From assembly GCA_040758475.1 (NCBI GenBank), contig JBFLVN010000205.1, positions 1 through 6,785 of the forward strand: a stretch of DNA of 6,785 nt, given 5' to 3'. Each line of letters begins with the position of its first letter. Within the stretch, counting starts at the first letter, position 1. The notes beneath the pieces were generated by a model. The model saw only the letters and a program-made list of their open reading frames with translations, was not told where the DNA came from and made no database searches. A program made the position numbers and the translations under genes. The DNA comes from JBFLVN01 sp040758475. Lineage in GTDB: Bacteria; JAGRBM01. Shown in pieces: positions 1 to 3,894 of the stretch.

Positions 1-8
1 CTACCCCG

Positions 9-33
9 CAAGTGGACGGGCCGTCTTGTTTTT
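9..33 (+). terminator. Possible weak intrinsic terminator of a gene lying upstream of the window
   Basis: The segment GACG (15-18), loop GGC, CGTC (22-25) forms a short stem. It can be lengthened by CAA (9-11) pairing with TTG (26-28) across a bulge, and it is followed by five T residues (29-33). The stem is short and bulged, so this is only a candidate. It would suggest that a plus-strand gene ends just left of the window. Confidence 0.3.
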
Positions 34-209
34 GGGGCACCGGGACAAGTGAAGTTATCCACAGGCGATGCCGCTAGAGAACGGGAGAGAACGTCCCGCT
101 TTGCAACGCCGCAAGATGCCCCTGGAACTCCGGATACCCGCCCTATTTTTTCGGGAGAATACGGCCGATTTTCATGGCATTTCACCGGCGGTTTGATACA
201 ATCCCCCTT

Positions 210-255
210 GCGCCGGGGCGAGGAAAACTACACCGCCCCGCCCGGGCGCGTTTTT
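210..255 (+). terminator. Candidate first hairpin of a tandem terminator pair
   Basis: GCGCC (210-214) can pair with GGCGC (245-249), and GGGGCG (215-220) with CGCCCC (234-239). The second strand carries a five-base bulge (240-244), and the loop is about 13 bases. A run of five T (251-255) follows almost at once. The bulge and large loop make it weaker than the hairpin at 257-288 immediately downstream. Confidence 0.35.
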
Positions 256-256
256 C

Positions 257-288
257 AGGGACGGTTCCCCCCGGAGCCGTCCCTTTTT
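257..288 (+). terminator. Strong rho-independent terminator
   Basis: Bases 257-268 pair with 273-284 in a 12-bp stem with a single T-G wobble. The core is GGGACGG pairing with CCGTCCC, the loop is CCCC (269-272), and T residues follow at 284-288. This is a textbook intrinsic terminator on the plus strand. It lies 33 bases ahead of the VOC start codon, so it either ends an upstream transcript or acts as an attenuator in that gene's leader. Confidence 0.75.
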
Positions 289-306
289 AATAATAGGAAG
301 ACAGAA

Positions 307-314
307 AGAAGAGG
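307..314 (+). promoter_or_regulatory. Ribosome binding site of the VOC gene
   Basis: The purine-rich AGAAGAGG lies six bases before the ATG at 321, at good Shine-Dalgarno spacing, and supports that start. Confidence 0.6.
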
Positions 315-320
315 TGCGCC

Positions 321-815
321 ATGTTTCCAAGAACCCTGGTTCTCTGCCTTCTGGTTTCCCTTGCGGCTTGTTTCCCCAAGGCGGGCCGCGTCGTCCACTT
401 CGAGCTGACGGCCAAGGACCCCGCAAAACTTCAGAAGTTCTACGGCGAGCTTTACGGATGGGAAGTGGAGGAGTGGCAGCCCGAGGACAAATCCCTCGGG
501 GCCGATCCCTACTGGATGGCCGATACGCCCGGGAACATGTTCTTCCACATGGGGATCGACGGCGGGATCTACAGGCCCAAGGAAGGCGAGAATCCTCCCA
601 CCCCCATGATCTACGTAAACGTGGACGACATGGACGCTTCGCTCGCCAAGGCCAAGACCCTGGGCGGGGAAGTGGTGTTTGAGAAAATGGCGATTCCCGA
701 AGTGGGCTACGTGGCCCAGGTCCGCGACCCCGAGGGGAACGTGGTGGGGCTCTTCCAGTACGACCCGAAGGGCGGCACCCGGGACTTCAAGGCCAAGAAG
801 GCCGAAGGCAAGTAA
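321..815 (+). CDS. VOC-superfamily (glyoxalase/bleomycin-resistance fold) lipoprotein
   Basis: A 164-residue protein. Residues ~24-150 form a vicinal-oxygen-chelate fold of two beta-alpha-beta-beta-beta halves. The first half opens with RVVHFELTAKDPAKLQKFYGE and a GW turn. The second has YVNVDDMDASLAKAKTLGG and then MAIPEVGYVAQVRDPEGN with GLFQ, the usual signature of cytoplasmic VOC proteins of about 120-130 residues. The oddity is the N-terminus: Arg4, a short hydrophobic stretch (Leu6-Ala16) and a lipobox Leu-Ala-Ala-Cys17, which predict signal peptidase II cleavage and lipid anchoring. Phe at +2 is not the inner-membrane retention Asp, so by the E. coli rule it would go to the outer membrane. 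His26 could be a metal ligand, but the full set is not assured. The substrate is unknown. The start is supported by the RBS at 307-314. It stands alone between a terminator and the toxin-antitoxin promoter. The fold assignment is firm; export is inferred from the lipobox. Confidence 0.88.
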   Translation: MFPRTLVLCLLVSLAACFPKAGRVVHFELTAKDPAKLQKFYGELYGWEVEEWQPEDKSLGADPYWMADTPGNMFFHMGIDGGIYRPKEGENPPTPMIYVNVDDMDASLAKAKTLGGEVVFEKMAIPEVGYVAQVRDPEGNVVGLFQYDPKGGTRDFKAKKAEGK

Positions 816-840
816 AGGCCGCCCCCAGGAAAAACGCTTT

Positions 841-853
841 CGGGCGAAGCCCG
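841..853 (+). other. Small GC-rich hairpin after the VOC gene
   Basis: CGGGC (841-845), loop GAA, GCCCG (849-853) forms a perfect 5-bp stem 26 bases after the VOC stop codon. Only TT and a broken pyrimidine run follow, so it is a poor intrinsic terminator, but it may mark the transcript end. It abuts the -35 box at 855. Confidence 0.35.
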
Positions 854-854
854 G

Positions 855-883
855 TTGACCTTTCTTTCTCTGAATTTCAGAAT
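855..883 (+). promoter_or_regulatory. Predicted sigma-70-type promoter of the toxin-antitoxin operon
   Basis: TTGACC (855-860) matches five of six bases of the -35 consensus. Seventeen bases later CAGAAT (878-883) matches four of six bases of the -10 consensus. Transcription would start near 889-891, on or next to the ATG at 891. This explains why the TTG at 855, although an in-frame potential start codon, is unlikely to be one: it lies in the -35 element. The -10 and the predicted start point lie inside the palindrome 874-892. Confidence 0.5.
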
Positions 884-892
884 TTCTGAAAT
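874..892. promoter_or_regulatory. 19-bp perfect palindrome, likely antitoxin operator
   Basis: The left arm ATTTCAGAA (874-882) is the exact reverse complement of the right arm TTCTGAAAT (884-892) around a single central T. Smaller nested palindromes (CTGAATTTCAG at 870-880, CAGAATTTCTG at 878-888) give an 8-base periodic pattern of GAATTTC half-sites. The palindrome is AT-rich in GC-rich surroundings, covers the -10 box and the predicted transcription start, and directly precedes an AbrB-type antitoxin gene. AbrB/MazE/VapB-type antitoxins typically bind such operators to repress their own operon; that this palindrome is the operator is inferred. Confidence 0.6.
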
Positions 893-1325
893 GAGGCGGA
901 AGAAAAGCAGCCGGGCGCCCCGCCGCGGGGGCGGAAGTTCACCGGACCCGAGGCGCGCTTACGGAAAAGGCACCGTCCCTTCCCGCGTGTCCGTTGGCGA
1001 AGGGGCGGCCCCTTACGGGGAGACGCCCACGCGCCACACGCTCACGGTGGGAAAGCGGGGGACGCTCGTTCTCCCCGCCGAGGTGCGCCGCCGCCTGGGC
1101 CTGGACGAAGGGGCCCTCGTCCTGGCCGAGGAAGCGGAGGGGGGCCTGCTCCTTCGCCGCGCCGAAGCCGTCCCCATCGAAATTTACACCCCTGAGCGCA
1201 TCGCTGAATTCCTGCTTTCAAGCGCCATCGGACCGGAAGATTATGCCGATGCCGCCAGGGAAGTCCGGGGGATGGGGCTCGATCCGGAGAAAATCCTCCA
1301 CTACAAACCGCGTGGCGTTGCCTGA
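891..1325 (+). CDS. AbrB/MazE/SpoVT-type antitoxin, partner of the PIN toxin
   Basis: Counting from the ATG at 891 the protein has 144 residues. Residues ~48-92 are a swapped-hairpin AbrB domain with the motif TLTVGKRGTLVLPAEVRRRLGL, then an acidic turn and LLLRR, the DNA-binding part of VapB/MazE-type antitoxins. The C-terminal region (~93-144, EIYTPERIAEFLLSS onward) is where such antitoxins usually wrap and block the toxin. Residues 1-47 are an Arg/Gly/Pro-rich, probably disordered extension not typical of the family. The start is uncertain. TTG 855 overlaps the -35 box. ATG 891 has no Shine-Dalgarno but sits at the predicted transcription start and could be read leaderless. GTG 987 is also in frame and would leave a compact ~112-residue antitoxin. 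The toxin gene starts three bases after the stop. Autoregulation through the palindrome at 874-892 is likely. Confidence 0.82.
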   Translation: MRRKKSSRAPRRGGGSSPDPRRAYGKGTVPSRVSVGEGAAPYGETPTRHTLTVGKRGTLVLPAEVRRRLGLDEGALVLAEEAEGGLLLRRAEAVPIEIYTPERIAEFLLSSAIGPEDYADAAREVRGMGLDPEKILHYKPRGVA

Positions 1326-1328
1326 TTC

Positions 1329-1733
1329 GTGGACCGGGTTTTTCTCGACGCCAACATTCTGGTCTCGGCAGCGCTACGGCCACAAGGAGCGATAGCCGGC
1401 ATTTTCGACCTAAAAGGTGTCCGCCTTTTGACTTCGGACTATGCGGTTCGAGAGGCTAAGCGCAACCTTCCTCCCGGCGCTCCTACCCGCCACTTGATCC
1501 GCTTTCTTGGCAGCGTTCGAATCGTGCCGACCACATGGATGCCGGATAGGCATCTCCCAGAAGGGATTGCCCTTCCGGGGAAAGATGCACCCATTCTATT
1601 CGCGGCAATTTACGCCCGCGCTAGCCATCTCTTAACAAGCGATTTCCGGGACTTCGGGTCTTATTTTGGCCAGCGAGTCGAAGGCGTCCTGATTCTTCCA
1701 CCGGACAGATACGTTTCCGGCGCGGATAAATAA
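1329..1733 (+). CDS. PIN-domain toxin (VapC-like ribonuclease) of a toxin-antitoxin pair
   Basis: A 134-residue protein starting at GTG and spanning a whole PIN domain. The four acidic residues expected to hold Mg2+/Mn2+ are visible: Asp7 in the FLDANILVSA motif, Glu42 in SDYAVREAKRNL, Asp86 in GKDAPILFAA, and Asp105 in LLTSDFRDFG. PIN toxins are endoribonucleases that cut tRNA, rRNA or mRNA and are held inactive by their antitoxin. Its arrangement resembles the 'putative toxin component, PIN family' group rather than the best-studied VapC proteins, so the exact target is unknown. No Shine-Dalgarno is obvious; the three-base gap to the antitoxin stop suggests translational coupling. Codon use has many A/T-ending codons (ATA, TTA, CTA, AGA, CCA, GCA), unlike the strongly C/G-ending neighbours, which points to acquisition from another genome. 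Confidence 0.9.
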   Translation: MDRVFLDANILVSAALRPQGAIAGIFDLKGVRLLTSDYAVREAKRNLPPGAPTRHLIRFLGSVRIVPTTWMPDRHLPEGIALPGKDAPILFAAIYARASHLLTSDFRDFGSYFGQRVEGVLILPPDRYVSGADK

Positions 1734-1741
1734 CTTTATCG

Positions 1742-1769
1742 GGGGCTATAAATACTTCTTGCCCCTTTT
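1742..1769 (+). terminator. Weak candidate terminator after the toxin gene
   Basis: GGGGC (1742-1746) pairs with GCCCC (1761-1765) across a 14-base AT-rich loop and is followed by TTTT (1766-1769), between the converging toxin and beta-barrel genes. The stem is only five base pairs. On the minus strand there is no T-tract after it, so it would serve the plus-strand toxin transcript only. Confidence 0.4.
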
Positions 1770-1773
1770 CTAT

Positions 1774-2394
1774 CTACGGCTTGAACCGCAGGCCGAGCAG
1801 AATCCCCAAGGTGCTCGCGTCGAAATCGAATTCCCCCGCCCCGTCCTTGGCCGTTCCCCGGTTGAGGGTCCACCCGGCCTCGGCGTTCACCGCTATTTCC
1901 GGGGAAAACCAGTGGTCGATCCCCGCACCCACGCGGAGGGCGAAGGAAGGGTCCGTCTCCAGCTTCCCCAAGGTGCTCTCTACCTGGGAGGTATAACTGG
2001 CCAGGTTGACGTGAATTCCGGCACCCAAGAGAAAGTAGGGCGAAGTAGGGCCGCTTCCCCCGCCGTGGTATTCGAACTGGGCGAGAAGCGTGAGGGGATC
2101 GATGGTTCCGCGCCGCGCCCCCGTAGCCTCGATGTCCTGGTGCGTCCATGCGAGGATGCCGCCGATATGGACTTCCTCGCTCGTGGCGTAGGTGGCGATG
2201 GCGCTCACCACCGGCCCGGATGAAAGCTCGATACCGGGTTCCTGGAAATCCTGCGTCGCAAAAACCAATCCGCCGCGAAGGCCGAACCGAAGCGGGCCCT
2301 CCCTGCCCTGGGCGAAGGCCGCCGCCGGGAGCAGAAAGAGGGCTCCAAGCAAAACTCCAAGAATCCCGGCGCCTCTCGTATCTGTTTTCTTCAT
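1774..2394 (-). CDS. OmpW-like outer-membrane beta-barrel protein (second of a tandem pair)
   Basis: A 206-residue protein from the ATG at 2394. Residues 1-28 form a Sec signal peptide: KK near the start, a hydrophobic core ILGVLLGALFLLP and cleavage expected after AFA28. The rest alternates polar and apolar residues in short strands rich in Gly and aromatics, as in an eight-stranded barrel. The stretches YFLLGAGIHVNLASYT and DPSFALRVGAGIDHWFSPEIAVNAEAGWTLN recall the OmpW family. The protein ends in LLGLRFKP, an incomplete beta-signal lacking a terminal aromatic. Such barrels conduct small or hydrophobic molecules; no substrate can be assigned. The start codon shares one base with the upstream gene's stop (TGATG), so translation is probably coupled. 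TTG immediately upstream is a possible alternative start. It is a clear paralogue of its neighbour. Confidence 0.82.
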   Translation of the reverse strand: MKKTDTRGAGILGVLLGALFLLPAAAFAQGREGPLRFGLRGGLVFATQDFQEPGIELSSGPVVSAIATYATSEEVHIGGILAWTHQDIEATGARRGTIDPLTLLAQFEYHGGGSGPTSPYFLLGAGIHVNLASYTSQVESTLGKLETDPSFALRVGAGIDHWFSPEIAVNAEAGWTLNRGTAKDGAGEFDFDASTLGILLGLRFKP

Positions 2395-2993
2395 CAAGGC
2401 CTTAGCCGCATCCCGATGAGAACGGAAAAGGAACTGGCTTCAAAATCGAACGTCCCCGTATCCCTAGCCCGGGCCGCGTTGAGCGTCCACCCTGCCTCCA
2501 GGTTCAGGGCCACGGCTTCGGAGACCCACTGGTCCCATCCAAGACCCGCCCGGAAGGCGAAGGAAGGATCGGCGTCGATCGCGCAGCCGCACCCGCTCTC
2601 CTGGGCGGCCGTGTAAGAGGCTTCGTTGAAATTGACGCCGGCCCCCAGGAACCCATATGGCGATCCTCCCCGGCCCGCTTCCAGGTGATATTCGGCCTGC
2701 CCGAGCAGCGTCACGGCATCGAGCGTCCCGATGGTGGTGGGGCCCAAGTCCATGTCCTGGTGGGACCAGTTGACCGCCACGCCAGCGTGGAACTCGTCCG
2801 TCACCCGGTACGTGGCGATCCCCCCCAGGCCGAACCCGGGCGCCGCCTCGAGGCCATCCACCCGCAAATCCTGGGTGCCCAGGGCGACCACCGCCCGCAC
2901 CCCGACGATCACCGGCCCCGCTTCATCCTGCGAGTAAGCCGCCCGGGGAAACGCGAGCGCCGCCGCCACCAGAACCGCAAAAATCGTTTTCAT
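2394..2993 (-). CDS. OmpW-like outer-membrane beta-barrel protein (first of a tandem pair)
   Basis: A 199-residue protein. Residues 1-21 are a Sec signal peptide (MKTIFAVLVAAALAF core, cleavage expected after AYS21 before Gln22). The mature part has the same strand pattern and shared motifs as the downstream gene: (G/A)TQD near the N-terminus, ATYR-TDEFHAGV, WSHQD, TLLGQAEYH, SPYGFLGAG, NFNEASYT, DPSFAFRAGLGWDQW, EAGWTLN and FDFEAS, ending LIGMRLRP. OmpW resemblance is by pattern only. A Cys-Gly-Cys at 135-137, in a predicted loop, is absent from the paralogue, which has a differently sized insert there; it could form a disulfide or bind metal. It reads leftward and is divergent from the tetR gene across a 125-bp gap, so the TetR protein might regulate it, although the operator lies about 100 bp upstream of its start. 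Confidence 0.84.
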   Translation of the reverse strand: MKTIFAVLVAAALAFPRAAYSQDEAGPVIVGVRAVVALGTQDLRVDGLEAAPGFGLGGIATYRVTDEFHAGVAVNWSHQDMDLGPTTIGTLDAVTLLGQAEYHLEAGRGGSPYGFLGAGVNFNEASYTAAQESGCGCAIDADPSFAFRAGLGWDQWVSEAVALNLEAGWTLNAARARDTGTFDFEASSFSVLIGMRLRP

Positions 2994-3093
2994 GGTTTTC
3001 CGCCCCGCCGGGACCGTGCATCCGGGCTTTCACCCACTGTGGCCGCTGGCGCCGCCGGAAGGCATGACGGGGGTCAAGGGATGGCTTCCTTGC
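2994..3093. other. Divergent intergenic region between barrel and tetR genes
   Basis: Non-coding, GC-rich. On the minus strand a TTGACC (3077-3072) could be a -35 box for the barrel genes, but no AT-rich -10 follows at 16-18 bases, so no barrel promoter is called. No strong Shine-Dalgarno precedes the barrel ATG; there is only a G-rich patch about six bases upstream. Confidence 0.4.
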
Positions 3094-3118
3094 TTTTATA
3101 TTACGATCGTAATATAAA
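3090..3118 (+). promoter_or_regulatory. Predicted promoter of the tetR gene
   Basis: TTGCTT (3090-3095), a partial -35 match, and TATAAA (3113-3118), five of six for the -10 consensus, are separated by 17 bases. The predicted transcription start falls around 3125, at the second in-frame ATG (3125-3127), so the message would be leaderless or nearly so. Nearly all of this promoter, including the whole -10, is inside the palindrome 3094-3119. Confidence 0.45.
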
Positions 3119-3119
3119 A
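3094..3119. promoter_or_regulatory. 26-bp perfect palindrome, likely TetR operator
   Basis: The half-site TTTTATATTACGA (3094-3106) is followed by its exact reverse complement TCGTAATATAAAA (3107-3119), with no spacer or mismatch. The core is TTACGATCGTAA. It is strikingly AT-rich in a GC-rich region, and its last base is the A of the tetR ATG at 3119. TetR-family dimers bind palindromes of this kind next to their own genes; binding here would block the promoter directly. By position it is almost certainly the autoregulatory operator. Confidence 0.8.
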
Positions 3120-3730
3120 TGGCCATGCGCTACGGACCTGGCCACAAGGAAAAGACTCGCGAAAAGATTCTCGACGCCGCCGGGAAGGCTTTCCGAAAGC
3201 ACGGCCTCGAAGGCGTCGGCGTCGATGGGGTCATGAAGGCGGCGGGACTTACGGCCGGGGGATTTTACGCCCACTTCAAGAACCGGGATGCCCTCGTAGC
3301 CGAGGCCGTCTCCCGGCCGCTCCGGCAATCGCGCCTCCTCTACGAAAAACTTACCCAGGGCCTTGGCGGGAGGGAGTGGCTAGGGCAAACGGCCCGCGTA
3401 TATTTGAGCCGCGCCCACCGGGACCATCCCGAAACAGGCTGCCCGCTCGCCGCCCTCCAATCCGAACTCGGAAGGAGCGGGGCGGAGACCCGCGGCGCCG
3501 TCGAAGCCGAGCTCGAATCCTTCCTCCATCTCTTCGAGGAAAAACTGGGGAAAAGCGAAAAGGCGCCCGCCACGGACCGGGCCATCGTCGTCCTCGCCCA
3601 GCTCGTGGGCGCCCTCTCGCTCGCCCGGATGGTGAAGGACGAGAAATTCTCGGACCGGATACTCCTCGCCTGCCGGAAATTCCTGGCGGAGGAGTTTGAG
3701 GCGGAAAGCCAAACCTCATCCGCGCCTTGA
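3119..3730 (+). CDS. TetR/AcrR-family transcriptional regulator
   Basis: A 203-residue protein (201 if the second ATG at 3125 is used). The N-terminus carries the family signature RYGPGHKEKTREKILDAAGKAF and a helix-turn-helix at ~32-56 with AGLTAGGFYAHFKNRDAL, the usual recognition-helix and dimer-orienting sequence. The C-terminal half (~70-195) is helical, with HPETGCPLAALQSEL around residues 103-117, typical of one TetR C-terminal subfamily. This half forms the dimer and the pocket for a small-molecule ligand, which cannot be predicted here. It is normally a repressor released by its ligand. A 26-bp palindrome overlaps its start codon and promoter, so autorepression is likely. The start choice is ambiguous: the predicted transcription start favours the second ATG, giving a leaderless message. 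Neighbours are divergent barrel genes and a co-directional molybdoenzyme/NTF2 pair, either of which may be its target. Confidence 0.92.
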   Translation: MAMRYGPGHKEKTREKILDAAGKAFRKHGLEGVGVDGVMKAAGLTAGGFYAHFKNRDALVAEAVSRPLRQSRLLYEKLTQGLGGREWLGQTARVYLSRAHRDHPETGCPLAALQSELGRSGAETRGAVEAELESFLHLFEEKLGKSEKAPATDRAIVVLAQLVGALSLARMVKDEKFSDRILLACRKFLAEEFEAESQTSSAP

Positions 3731-3734
3731 AATG

Positions 3735-3864
3735 CCCCTCTCCCTTTGGGAGAGGGTGCCGCGAAGCGGCGGGAGAGGGCTGGTGGAACCAATGCGGATT
3801 ATCGGGGCTGGCACGAGCAGCCCTCTTCCGGCGCTACGCGCCACCTTCCCCCAGAGGGGGAAGG
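3735..3864. repeat. BIME/REP-like element: two inverted copies of a double-hairpin repeat
   Basis: The element lies between tetR and the molybdoenzyme gene. The left copy (3735-3783) has a perfect 9-bp hairpin CCCTCTCCC-TTT-GGGAGAGGG (3736-3756), then a 5-bp hairpin GCCGC-GAA-GCGGC (3758-3770), then a second GGGAGAGGG (3771-3779). The right copy (3818-3864) has the same design in reverse order: CCCTCTTCC, GGCGC-TAC-GCGCC (3830-3842), then CCTTCCCCC-AGA-GGGGGAAGG (3844-3864). The reverse complement of the left copy aligns along its length with the right copy, and changed bases are mostly compensated within stems. Such 'CCCTCTCCC...GGGAGAGGG' repeats are common intergenic palindromes in Gram-negative genomes. 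They may stabilise or end mRNA and are thought to spread by a transposase acting in trans. Here the element separates tetR from the downstream genes. Confidence 0.8.
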
Positions 3865-3882
3865 AAAATTGAAAGTGGTTTT

Positions 3883-3890
3883 AGGGAGGG
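3883..3890 (+). promoter_or_regulatory. Ribosome binding site that fixes the oxidoreductase start
   Basis: AGGGAGGG lies four bases before the ATG at 3895. It supports that start over the upstream in-frame TTG at 3727, which would translate the repeat element. No convincing promoter is seen between the repeat and this site. Confidence 0.65.
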
Positions 3891-3894
3891 CCCC

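Larger units (their letters stand above)
1..320. other. Non-coding stretch at the left edge
   Basis: No open reading frame here has a recognisable protein family, and the frames that stay open look like chance frames in GC-rich DNA. The stretch does contain three hairpin/T-tract structures (9-33, 210-255, 257-288) and small hairpins at 82-98 (CGGGA/TCCCG) and 101-114 (TTGC/GCAA). There is one perfect DnaA-box consensus, TTATCCACA, at 55-63. A TACAAT hexamer at 197-202 resembles a -10 box but has no convincing -35 at the right distance. The region most likely separates an off-window gene from the VOC gene. A short structured RNA is possible but not supported by any family I recognise. Confidence 0.5.

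Noticed and set aside
55..63. Perfect DnaA-box match TTATCCACA, possible replication origin
   Set aside because: It is a single box with no cluster of further boxes, no AT-rich unwinding region and no dnaA/dnaN/gidA-type genes nearby. Chance occurrence or a local regulatory site is more likely.
49..408. 119-codon frame spanning the left intergenic region
   Set aside because: It runs through the strong terminator and overlaps the start of the VOC gene in another frame, and its composition is not protein-like.
2685..3236. Plus-strand frame across the barrel gene, intergenic region and tetR start
   Set aside because: It crosses two well-supported genes on other frames and the operator palindrome, and no family motif is present.
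3735..3864. CRISPR-like repeats
   Set aside because: The two copies are inverted relative to each other and made of internal hairpins, with no regular direct repeats, spacers or cas genes. They fit a REP/BIME-type element.
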